Shown here in pieces: positions 1 to 10,086 of a stretch of 64,000 nucleotides of DNA. Source of the stretch: Filosporella fistucella (Eukaryota > Ascomycota > Leotiomycetes > Helotiales). Each line of letters starts with the position of its first letter. The stretch's first letter is position 1. The position numbers were made by a program, and so were the translations under genes. The stretch is taken from contig JAQJZZ010000012.1 in assembly GCA_030077755.1 (NCBI GenBank), positions 620,001-684,000 on the forward strand, read 5' to 3'. A model generated the notes under the pieces. The model was not told the DNA's origin, did no database searches, and saw nothing but the letters and a program-made list of their open reading frames with translations.

Positions 1-573
1 ATCAAAGAACCAACCGTCTCTTGCTTCAGCTTGGTGAAGGATAGGAATCTCTTTCAGTGAAGTGGCAGAGATGGGTTTGGAGACTGCAGGACGAGGTGTG
101 TACGAGGGAATGGTACCAGACAACGCGGCGTCGATACTGAATCCCAACCCCGATGGCCCGGCAACACCAAATTTTGGAGGATCAACCCTTGTGAATGGAG
201 CTGAAGTGCGACGACGATTGAGAAGACCGATACGCTTGCGTGTTGGCGAGCGACCAGCTGGTGCACTCAATGGAGCGGATCTGGTATCAAGTTTTACTGG
301 ACTTCTAGCTTGTAGGACAGGTCTGCGAGGAGAGGTAGCCACAGGTTTCAAAGAAGAGAAATCATTTGGACTGGGTGGTGCACGAGTTAGGAAGAAGTTG
401 TTTGGTTTAGAAAACGAAGTATCTTTTGAGCTTCCATCTGGACATTTTGATCGTTTGGGAGAGAGAAAGATGATAGGGTCGATATTCTCAGCGTCGTTGT
501 CAGAGTCGAAGGAAGCTGCTTTACGTTTGCTAGATGGAGAGAGAGCTGTGGGAAGGGCTGTAGAGGTGAGCAT
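1..573 (-). CDS. Conserved-type fungal protein, N-terminal part (cut by window edge)
   Basis: An open frame of 191 codons runs from an ATG at 573 to base 1 without a stop, so the C-terminus lies outside the window. The protein is rich in Ser, Pro and basic residues. It has a KRK-type basic stretch near the N-terminus, an SPKRSK motif, the segment RKRIGLLNRRRTSAPF in the middle, and the ending GWFFD at the edge. Composition suggests a disordered nuclear protein. Two overlapping open frames on the other strand have less natural composition and are treated as shadows. I do not recognise the family. No domain, signal peptide or membrane segment is visible, and no function is claimed. Confidence 0.6.
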   Translation of the reverse strand, partial: MLTSTALPTALSPSSKRKAASFDSDNDAENIDPIIFLSPKRSKCPDGSSKDTSFSKPNNFFLTRAPPSPNDFSSLKPVATSPRRPVLQARSPVKLDTRSAPLSAPAGRSPTRKRIGLLNRRRTSAPFTRVDPPKFGVAGPSGLGFSIDAALSGTIPSYTPRPAVSKPISATSLKEIPILHQAEARDGWFFD

Positions 574-3288
574 TATGATTAGGTAGGAAAAGGGGGAGTT
601 GTACCATTCTGACGGTTCTTGAGACTTGTGAGGTTTTGCAGGCGGGAGGAATTGAGGGGTGCGAAAGGCTGCCTCGTGGTTGCCATTTGAGTTGACATGA
701 TTTTGTCGTTGAGCGGTCAGATACCAATTGATTTAATCGTGGGAGATCGCGAGTGATTTGAAGGTGACACTGGTATGGTAAAGCTGTATTACCGTATCGA
801 TTGAACGAGACGATTGCAGTTGGGTATGGAAGTGAGTTGACAGTTGTATTTCGTTGTCAATAAAGTGGATGACTATTGGAATAACTGATCGTAATTGGCT
901 TCAGGAGAATTGATCCGTAGTCGATGTATGTAGAATTGGTATGTCGACTCGAAGCTGATGGCAATTGAACACCAAACAATATCGACTCGTACAACCCTCA
1001 AGCTATGGTAATTCTCAGAGATATCCTTTACCAGCTGCAGTCTGCACAGATGCAACGCAATTCCCCAATCAGTTGGTGTGGTGGAAGAATGTAGCTTACT
1101 CGCAGCAGCAGCAGTCGTTGTTTGTTTATCTTTTCAGTCTTCTCGGGGGAGAGCAGCATATATCACCCTCAGCACTTCTCTCAGTCTCACTCCTTTCCTG
1201 CACGACGACTGGCTGTGCTTAATCTCGTTTCCGTAATTCTGGCGTGCAGAAGAAGTCAGCTCCTCTTAGTCGTTTCTGCGCAGCGCGTTGAAGCGTGTGT
1301 TGCACGCGACAGACACCAATAACAGGATTCTGTCAGGATTCCGATGGACACGGCGTTAGGATGGGTTAGGATGTGTTAGGATGGTGGCGAGACAATCTTG
1401 TTCATGCGGAGAGTAGACGGAGGAGCGATTGGAGGAGGAAGGGCGGTTCGATGCAGGAGGTGGATGTTGCAAGGGAGCGAGAAACGGATTTGGAGCAGAT
1501 TTAGATTATCGTGCCGGCCAAGACACGCGGTACAGAAAAGACGCGAAAAAGTATAAGAAGGGAGCGCGTCCGCGTTGAAGACAGACGAGATTTTCTTGCA
1601 TAAAGGAAGAGCGCGATTTAGAGATATAGTATATCTTTTATGATATACTTGTGCACCATCAAGAGGGATACCCTGACTTGAGGTCGGTACAGTACGTACC
1701 TCGTTCATGTTCTTTTCCACTCTGGTTTACACAGCTCAGTATCAGTCATCTTTGACCAGCTTCATCCTTTCTCTATTTCTCTTCTACCTCTCTTCATATC
1801 TCCTCTCTATTCTCCAGCATCGTCACTCACGTTCTTCTACTGCCTTTTTCTTCTTCGGCACTTCCTCTCAGGCAGATTTACAGGCTCTCCCCTACCCTCC
1901 ACTCCCCTACTTCCAAGTTTTCCTTCTCACCATCTCAACCGACAAGCACTAGCTACCATCACGGACGTGCTCCTGCGACCCTTCGCACAGCCATCACATC
2001 CTAACCCATCCTATCCTGTCCCAACCTATCTATCACACATCACACCTCACCTCAAAATCTTCACATCCAATCCCAACGCATAACCCTCTATTCCTGAAAA
2101 ACGCTATGCAGATTCATTTTTAGTACGACACTCACTTGGCCATCTTATCCTCGACCGCGAATGGAGCATTACCGTCATAGAAATTTCTCTCTACAAGTCA
2201 TTGCTGCTCGATTGAATACCCTGACTTCATTCTTATCATGGTTCTCATTTGGTCGTCTCACTCGAAACCGTAAACGGCGCATCGTCGTTGAAAATCTCAC
2301 GACAGCTCGTCGACGGAGAGAATTATGCTTTGAGTCGAGGATACTGTAAGTTGCTTCTTGACTAGACCTTTAAGTTTCCAAATCATAAATTCGAGTCCAT
2401 TGTCATGGCTATGCCATCATATCATAAACTGCGGAGTGTTTCTCGATTGAAAATCTCCAATTGGTTCTCAAATGGATGCCAACTTCCCATCTCTGTATCA
2501 CCCCTTAAGTCCCGTAGACGAAGATCATGAGAACATCAAAAAAAGTCGCCCTCTTTGCCATTATTCACCAAGACCTCCTATTTTCCAGCAAACCAAACAA
2601 ATCTACCATTGTTATATTACCACCACTTCTCCCCCAAACCACCTCCCCCCTTCTCACACATTTCACCCCCTCGACACCTCAACACCCTCAATTCACACCC
2701 TCCCACCCTCTACCACCTCGCATAAACTCCTCATATGACATGTCTATCTAGCACAGCCAGCCCGAACCCTAACCTTCCACATCCTATCCTAATGCTCAAC
2801 CACCACAGGCCCAATACCAGACCGCCATACGAAGCCAAATTCACGTCCAGGCCTTATTTGCGACCTAGTATCATTCGCAGCCAGGTCGCTCACGGTGATG
2901 TAACGAGCGCCACTTCAGAATCTGCACAAAAGCGCCAGGTGAGGAGTTAGTATCGTATATGATGATGGTGTGTCTGAAAAAGAGAGGCAAATGGCGTGCA
3001 TTTCGTCACAGAACAGAAGCTTTTTTTCTTGGTTGAAGAGGAGTGGATGAGGAAATGCGTGTATTGTGCTTGCACCTATTGTATGTACCATCCAATAAAG
3101 GGAACAAAATGGAGCACAATCTTCCCATTGTATTACCGACTGTGTTCCGCCAACCTCTCTACTGGAACGACAACGCTAGAGATAAAGACAGGTTGCTATG
3201 AAAACCCAGTAAGAGCAACGCAAACGCAACGCAGAAAGTAAAAAGCAACGATAACCACCCATTTAACCTGGCACCACCACCACCAAAA
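574..3288. other. Long intergenic region, partly pyrimidine-rich
   Basis: 2.7 kb between the 5' end of the left-edge gene and the 3' end of the AdoMet decarboxylase gene. From about 1700 to 2760 the plus strand is strongly CT-rich, like the 5' leader of a plus-strand transcript, but no convincing protein gene follows. A 62-codon ORF at 2161-2349 ends at a perfect GTAAGT donor (2346), and a weak proline-rich ORF starts at 2472. Neither resembles a known protein. A 19-bp inverted repeat lies in this stretch (separate entry). Confidence 0.4.
1357..2013. repeat. 19-bp perfect inverted repeat with a 619-bp spacer
   Basis: Bases 1357-1375 (taggatgggttaggatgtg) are the exact reverse complement of 1995-2013 (cacatcctaacccatccta). 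The left arm sits in a short run of GTTAGGATG-like units and the right arm in CATCCTA-like units. Related CATCCTATCCTA text recurs near 2780. The units resemble, but are not, TTAGGG telomere repeats. Confidence 0.7.
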
Positions 3289-4916
3289 TCAGTCAACCTC
3301 TCCCAATCGTGGCCCACCTCCCATCCAACCCTCACGCTCATAGTACCGAAACACCAAATCATACCCATCAAAATCATGCACGATCCGATCGACCCTCCTA
3401 TACCCTCTGATCTTCTCCATCTTCTTGCTCCTCACCACTGCTGGCCCTTCCACTTCCTCGACACCTAGCCCTTTGACCTCCACCTCAGGTTTGGCCTCGA
3501 AAAGCGTGACGCTGAAACGACCCGGTTTGAAAATATCAACTACATGCTCAATAACCTCATGAGTCTCGCGTCCAGTCTGTCGGCCTGGGACATTCGTTTC
3601 GAATGAGGCGTATGAGCATTGAGGCTCAGGAGTAACATGTACAGTGAAGTAATGGGTAGCAGCACCAGCTTGATCTGGGGCGGGGATTACACCGTTGGCG
3701 GAGAAGCCGCAGGGTGTGAAGAGATACGCGTCCACTCTTGCATCAGCATATCTAGATGTAGGATACACGTCCGAGAGACCGCAACTCTCGGACACGACTG
3801 TTCCTAGAGCATGACCTTCTGTGCTGAGCTCGGGTGGGTAATCGACGTCTTCGGGCGTATATGCTCCGTTGTCTGACGAGGTCTGGCTGAACACGTCGAA
3901 AGTTTCTTCATTGAGAGAGGAGCTGCCTGCTGTCGTGCCGCTGAGGGCCGAATTTGTCATGTTGGCTCCACTCAAATCACCCAAGCTATCGGCGGCCTCT
4001 TTTCGAGCCTGGACGGCACGCTCAGCGTATTTGCCTTCTGCAACTGCACTGGCATGTTCAAGATAGAACTGCTTGGCATTCTCTGGATCGAGATCAGTCA
4101 TAAGAATCTCTAGTGTCTCGTCATCGTTTTCGAGAGCACGTTGTCCAACCGCAAAGGCCGAGTTGACTGGGATCTTCAATATTTTTGTCTCGGTATCGAC
4201 CCGCTCATTGTCAGGGGTTCTTGGTGGTGTGAGGGCTGAGTTTGGTGAGGTTAAGTAAAGATACCAATGATCGCCATTCATCTTGCCTACCATATAGGCA
4301 CTGCCTCCAGTAAATGTGTTGTCAAGATACTTCACTTCCTCCTTCCAACTGCGATGAGGCCCTTGCTGCTTGTCGGGGAAGAGAAAATTCTTTCGGCTGT
4401 AGAATACTCGATATGGAGTAGCAGCAGTTTTGATATCATCCAAGGAGTCAGAATTCTCGTACGGGAATCCAGCCTCCACAGCTGCGATTCTCAACATCCG
4501 CCTAATACCAAGCAAGAGTGTGGTTGTGCCGCAGGTCTTCAAGATAAGTTTGTGTGGAAAGACGAACATGCTTGACTCAGAAAGGAGATATGCATCAATA
4601 TGTTCCGACTCGACGACCGAAAGGACCTTGCAATTGACCAGATCAAGCATGGCCTTCCATGTCTCTTGGTCAACGGCTTTCAATCCATTTTTTTTCGTAC
4701 CAGGGGGAAGAGCGTTAGGTGCTGGTGCAAACCAGACCTCTAAAAGCTTCTCGGGGCCTATGACAGTCAGCATTGCATAATCATCCAACGAGTTGACTCA
4801 CCCTCAAATGCATTGCTGCTATCAAGATCGATAGTAGCCTCACGATTAATCGTAAGTTGAGGAGTACCTTCAGAAGGCGAGAATGTATATTGGGAAGGTA
4901 TTTCAAAGTTGACCAT
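3289..4916 (-). CDS. SPE2: S-adenosylmethionine decarboxylase proenzyme
   Basis: Decarboxylates AdoMet to give the aminopropyl donor for spermidine and spermine synthesis in the cytosol. Two exons (4916-4802 and 4757-3289) flank a 44-nt GTGAGT...TAG intron and encode 527 aa. The splice reads NAFEG-PEKLLEVWF, matching the family start. The self-processing site is LLSESSMFVF, with predicted cleavage between Glu99 and Ser100, the Ser becoming the pyruvoyl cofactor. It is followed by the HKLILKTCGTTTLLLG block. In the C-terminal half, DACLF-like (DAYLFTPCGFSANG) and HYFTVHVTPE motifs are also typical. The length is larger than yeast Spe2 (about 400 aa); the extra residues are in Ser/Thr-rich insertions around residues 260-350. 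Family assignment is secure. Confidence 0.95.
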
Positions 4917-6810
4917 AACTACTTCAGTAGCGGTTGATAGCTGACTGAATTCAAGTGTGTAGATGTTGGTGAGCTATTGGCAAGTACTGCGAAGCACTAT
5001 CTGCCACCCGAACGAACCTTGCGGTGTTCGTCCGAGAAGAGAAGGCCCACAGAACCGTGGGAGAAATCGTGTGCTGGCGGAGCCAGCTAAATGGGCGATA
5101 TGTGAACGTCTTTTAGGGACGTTATGGAGGTCGGGTGCACAAGGGAATGAAAAAGTCCTTTGCCGAAGGAATGTTGACTCTTTTGTAGTCCTCGCTCTGA
5201 TAGATGCCGATACCGTGAAGGGATATCGGGTCTAGCAGACGAGGGTTATCTGCAGTTCGTTGTTTAAATTTGTGATTGGGGGCGTGGCTGGTGCTATCGA
5301 GGCCTGGGAAAGAGTCAGTAAGATGAAAGATGGGTACATTATTGATGCAATCGGTATTTGAGTCTGCCAGAGATTTCTTCTACGTCTGCAGGTGAATGCC
5401 AATGTGGCAGACTTTATTGCTCCGCGGAGAGGATGTGGGGTAGCGTGGAAGATGAGGTGCGGTGAATTGACTTCGTCCTGAATCCAAGGTCTAAATGATT
5501 GGGAATTGAATTGCTGCTTACTTTGCTGGCTTAGACAGGAATCTAAGTAGATCTTTGGTGCTCATAGAGTAGTTGAGGTACTTTGGAAAGAAGTTATTGT
5601 CGCAGTCCAGCGCCTAAGACACTGTGCCTGTGACAAGTAGCAAAATTTTAGCCAACTCTAGAATTCAGGATTCATTAAATTGGTATTCATCGGGAAAGAT
5701 TGCCGGTGCAAAGTGCTGGGTAGAATCGTTCGCAATTGTAGGCTCTGCAATGCTGTTTTTGACTTCTTAGAAAAGTTTGTCGTGTGATAGAGGTTCGTGG
5801 TTGACCTTAGCCCTTAACGTCATAGTCAGCGAAAAGTTTGTAAAGCACCATGAGCTTGCACATGGCAGCAGAACAACGTACAATTTGCTTTTGCAATAGC
5901 AAAGAGAAAGATCTGGTAGCAGACCGACTAGAAAACGTTGACCTGACTCTAGAAAGATGGCTTGAGTTGGTTGACGATGATCAAGGAGACAGCTTCCGTG
6001 AGCGATTTTTGGGAAATTTTCGATTAGGCGCATGTGCCTGTCTTGGCGTCTGAAGCCCAACATCGCCTCCTGCCAAAACCCGCAACCTGCTACCCCGCCA
6101 AAAGCGTGATCATCTCTTGTGCTACCTACCTACCTACCTATGTCCATGCTAATGGTTGCACGAAGAACCTTGCTGTTTGCTCCCTCGGGATATTCGCTAT
6201 TAGAAAACAAGAGATTGTTCCATATCTCGATATATAGTTATGGGCTGTTTTAAATCACTTTACAGGCAGAGTTGCCACAGCAGATACTGCTGAAGAAAGA
6301 CTCTGCACTAGCCCAGATTCTTGAAGACATATGTTCCACATGCAATCAAAACAGCGGCTTCATATGAATCCAAGTTGGAGAAGATGTATTTGCCTCCAGT
6401 CGTCGATGCCATGGAATCTATAACGGTCCAGTGACCAGGGAACAATTGGATAAAATTTCAGTGTACGATCTTGTTTACATGTAATCAGTGGAGCTCCTTG
6501 TCCTGTTTCCATTTATGCAAGCATAAGTGGAGGGTTCTGCACATTCTGTCGGTTTCAAGTCCTGGAATTCGATTCGCGTGTAATTTTATAGCATGTATAT
6601 TTCTGATCCAGGCTCCAATGTGTGCCATACCTCTGGAAAGGCATTACAGGAGCGGGACGGAGAACTTCGGTCCTCACAAGATCAAAAGTTCCAAGAACAG
6701 AATTATGTGATTATTGATTGTGGTTGCCACTTGGAATTGAGTACACTATCAACTAGCAAGTTACTCCTTACGACCAAAGCGGTCTACAACCTGCCTTGTC
6801 TGTCACTCGA
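4917..6810. other. Intergenic: SPE2 leader region, then no recognisable gene
   Basis: On the minus strand the first 420 nt upstream of the SPE2 start (4917-5336) contain no ATG at all, which fits a long uORF-free 5' leader. From 5337 to 6810 only short overlapping ORFs occur on both strands (for example 5767-6063 minus and 5850-6053 plus). None resembles a known protein and none has a plausible splice partner. Confidence 0.4.
6122..6140. repeat. CTAC tetranucleotide microsatellite
   Basis: Uninterrupted run of four and three-quarters CTAC units (ctacctacctacctaccta) in gene-free DNA. Confidence 0.9.
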
Positions 6811-7325
6811 TTATGGGTCCTTGTCCTGTATCCCATGATCAGCTTCATCCACTTCAAGAGTTTGTGAAACATACCACAATAATTGTGTACTCGTTAATCT
6901 CAACCTTTCCCTTCGTCTGCTTGAAATGCAGTCTAGCAGCCCACGTAAATGTGGTCTTCTCTCCAGTCTTCCAGATATTGTTACTTCTGCCGTGAAGCAT
7001 TACTTCATCCTCTGCTGGCCCGAAAGCATACACTCTGTATACAATATGATCACGTGCTTCAATTGCCTCCCAACTTTTGTTTGTTAACTCGAAGAGATCT
7101 ACAACTGATGTTAGCCTGCGTTTCAGTAATCTGTATTCCGGGCAGGTTACTTTGTCTTCCTACACATCGAACTGGCCCTTTCTTGAACACAGCATCTTCA
7201 GAGAAATGATTCGCCCACTCTTGCAGTGTTTCCTTATTGTCGACTGCTGCATAGAAAGTTGAGATGTGCTTCTTGAAAGCAGGATTGAGAACGGTGTCGT
7301 CACACTCAAATACCTTGGGTGCCAT
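6811..7325 (-). CDS. Small SnoaL-like (NTF2-fold) protein
   Basis: Three exons (7325-7151, 7098-6875, 6825-6811) encode 137 aa. Intron 1 (51 nt, GTAACC...TAG) carries a CTAAC branch site; intron 2 (49 nt, GTATGT...CAG) carries CTGAT. The protein opens MAPKVFEC and continues with NPAFKKHISTFYAAVDNK and WANHFSEDAVFKKG. The second exon gives SWEAIEARDHIVYRVYAFGP and TTFTWAARLHFK. This is the layout of short fungal SnoaL-like proteins, a cone-shaped fold used by polyketide cyclases, isomerases and many proteins of unknown activity. No catalytic residue can be assigned. The in-frame GTG/ATG extension up to 7463 was rejected because the family begins at the chosen Met. Length matches the family (about 130-150 aa). 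Confidence 0.8.
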
Positions 7326-8054
7326 TACGAGTTCTGAAAAAGGAACAATACAAGTATCGAAATGGTAGAGATAATCAAAAGTTGCTGCGCAAAGGACTGC
7401 CGCTGAGCACAGGTGCACACGCTTTAGATTGATATCTATAAATGTAGGTGCCCCTCCACTCATGGAAATTCAATCCCCGCCCCTCGTTACTTGGAATTCT
7501 CATTACAGTCGCTTCAGGAGGACCCAGATACTGCCTAAATGACATGATAAAATGATAGGACTTCGGGGCCGATGCCCGACAACCTGAATATCGTGTCCAT
7601 CTTGATTAGTGCTTAAAGGAAGTAAGCTCACACAAGGAAGACAGCGGCCAAGCGGACCTAAGCACATGGTCTAGAGATGCATCTTCAAGCATTTCGAGAG
7701 TGGGGATGTATGACTGAAGTCCAGTCACATCGCATTATCTGCCAAGGAATGCTATGATAACGTTGCTGTTCATGGGAATGGTTTAATGAATGATAACAAA
7801 CAGTAGATCAGGGCCTCCAAAAATCACACTCCAAGCCTCCTTCCAAGTGGCTTTTTATACCTGCATGCATTTCTTATCTTCTTTGCGATTTCTTGAATTT
7901 CGAGGTTAGAGAGAACGGCAACATCACTTGGCGCCCCTGCAAAATGTGTATAAGTAATCTCTCCCAGTTTCGCAGAAGCTTCTGATCTCTGCAAATTTGT
8001 TTCTTACTTCAGCTAATTTTGACTTCCTCGGGAATAATAAAAGCCTTCGCCAAG
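7326..8054. other. Divergent intergenic region
   Basis: 729 bp between the starts of the SnoaL-like gene (minus) and the first MFS transporter (plus). It should hold both promoters. No ORF of note and no clear repeat was seen. Confidence 0.5.
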
Positions 8055-9901
8055 ATGATGGGCAAGAAAGATTCTATTCAAGCAGCTCGACCTGTGGAAG
8101 CTGATCTTGAAGCCGATGAATATGTCAAGAAAGTCGAGGTCTCCAAAGATGAAGATATCGGCGCAGCATATGCGAATGCGTTAGATGGGCCAGGAGCATA
8201 TACAGAGGCAGAAGAGAAAAGCTTGCGCTGGAAGCTAGATCGTCGTATCATTGTTATTATGTGGCTATTGAACACATTGAAGGCTATTGATAAGGTGACA
8301 ACGAGTAAGTAAAGGTCCTTGCAACATCCCGACACTTCTGATGGAGGTAACAGGCACTGGTGTTCTCTACGGTATGAAAGCATCCACTGGTCTCGATGGA
8401 GATAAATATTCTTGGGTTGGATCATCATTTTATGTATGCTTCATATTCTACGGCCTCGCCAGTATCTCTCCATTACTTACAAATCTAGTTTGGATATCTT
8501 GTCTGGTGTTTCCCATCAGCAACTCTTCTTCAGAAGCTCCCTATTGCAAAATTTATATCCATAGGGGTTGGCATATGGGGCGTTGTACTCATCGCTACTG
8601 GTTTCTCAAATAACTTTCCTACCCTTGTTGCTCTGCGTGTTCTCCTAGGTGCACTCGAAGCACCAGTGATGCCGGGCACCTTTCTCATGATGAATATGTG
8701 GTTCACCAGAAGGTTCGCTTCCACATCACCAGGATCATGTTCACAACTAACAATCACTAGAGAACAAACCCTCCGAACTGGATTCATGATTACAGGACTA
8801 AGCGTTCTCTTCACAGGCCCCGTCGGTTGGGGGTGAGTATCCTTTCCCTCCTCAATGTTCAAATATACTGATACCTCACAGGATCGGTTTCATGAAAGGC
8901 CCCGATGTCTGGCGGTCCTTCTTCTGGATCACAGGAGGGATCACAGTGCTCTTCGCCATCGTCGTCGGTACCCTCATCCCCGACAACCCTATCACCGCCA
9001 AATTTATCACAGAGCGTCAAAAGGCCATTGCTGTTGACCGAATCCGTGCCGACCAAGGAGGCATCGAAAACAAGACTTTTAAAAGAGAGCAGATGATTGA
9101 GTGTTTCACCGATATGAAGACGTGGCTATCAGTACTATTTCAATTCTTCATCAGTATTCCTAACGGAGGACTTACAAACGTGAATTTCAATTTCCACCAG
9201 AAATAATATGGCAGCTAACTACGAATTTCAGTTCTCCCCTCTCATCATTCACGGATTGGGTTATTCATCGCAAAACTCTACACTCATCATGATGCCAACA
9301 GGTATCATCCAAACAGCCGCTTCATGGTCAATGAGTGCCCTCGTTTTCTGGGCAGCAACTAAGTATCCCAAGAAGAACGTGCGTTGTATTGTCATGATGG
9401 GCGGTCAACTCGTCGGGATGATTTCCGCGATCTTCTTGTATACGCTTCCGTTGGATGCTCTAAAGTCGCGATTGGCAGCTCTTTACATGTCTTATTTTTA
9501 CATCGGAGCATATGCGTTGAGTCTTGGATTGAATGCTACAAATACAGTGTACGTTGCACTCTCCCCGCCTCCGTCTCAGTCACTGTCTAACAAAGTTCAG
9601 TGGCCATACCAAAAAAGTCACGTTTGGCGCACTGATCTTCATCACCTACTGCGCTTCCAACATCGTCGCACCTCAGTTCTTCAAGAAAGAACAAGCCCCT
9701 CTCTATCCACTTGGTATCGCAGCCATTCTAGGCTCGTATATACTTAGTATCATGACAATTGGAATATATATGGCGTATTGCTACTATGAGAACCGGAGAC
9801 GGGATCGAGTGGATGATGCTGTGGGAGAGAGGGTGCATCTTGATACTGATTTCAAGGATTTGACGGATAAGCAGAATATTCATTTTAGGTATGCTTGGTG
9901 A
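8055..9901 (+). CDS. Dal5/allantoate-permease-type MFS transporter (copy 1)
   Basis: Major facilitator of the anion:cation symporter family, expected in the plasma membrane and importing small organic anions such as allantoate, vitamins or related acids. The substrate is unknown. Seven exons (8055-8304, 8354-8433, 8489-8712, 8761-8832, 8882-9179, 9232-9548, 9601-9901) give 513 aa, all phases consistent. Visible family features are SLRWKLDRRI before TM1, DKVTT, YSWVGSSFY, GALEAPVMPG, MWFTRREQ, NGGLTN/FSPLII and HTKKVTFGALIF. The C-terminus holds LDTDFKDLTDKQN. ATG at 8055 was preferred because the frame upstream has only a TTG. A close paralog lies at 12175-13864 in opposite orientation with a HET gene between. 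Three introns here (after 8304, 8832 and 9548) are absent from that paralog. Confidence 0.9.
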
Positions 9902-10086
9902 GCGTGTTTGGATTGGAGAAGTACCTATTTGTGGGAGCGTGGAAAGTGAGGGGACACTGTAGTTGCATGCACCGATCAAGTGCTTTGGATTGAGACTTGA
10001 CATCGTTGAATTGAATACGCTAGAATGAGTCGAAAACAAAATAGATAACTCCGCAAAACAGAAATAAAGGATCGCAGCAGTGGGTA

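Noticed and set aside
62..586. 174-codon plus-strand ORF at the left edge
   Set aside because: It is the shadow of the minus-strand frame 573-1, which has a more natural Ser/Pro/Lys composition and runs off the edge without a stop.
1351..1385. Telomere-like GTTAGG repeats
   Set aside because: Units are GTTAGGATG, not TTAGGG; there are only three, and they lie in the middle of a gene region.
2161..2349. Small gene with a GTAAGT donor
   Set aside because: The donor is good, but no downstream acceptor yields a sustained, protein-like frame.
4963..5235. 90-codon plus-strand ORF upstream of SPE2
   Set aside because: It lies antisense within the presumed SPE2 leader and its sequence resembles nothing; it probably stays open by chance.
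7059..7463. 134-codon unspliced version of the SnoaL-like gene
   Set aside because: It reads through intron 1 and adds an N-terminal extension; the spliced model restores the family's second half.
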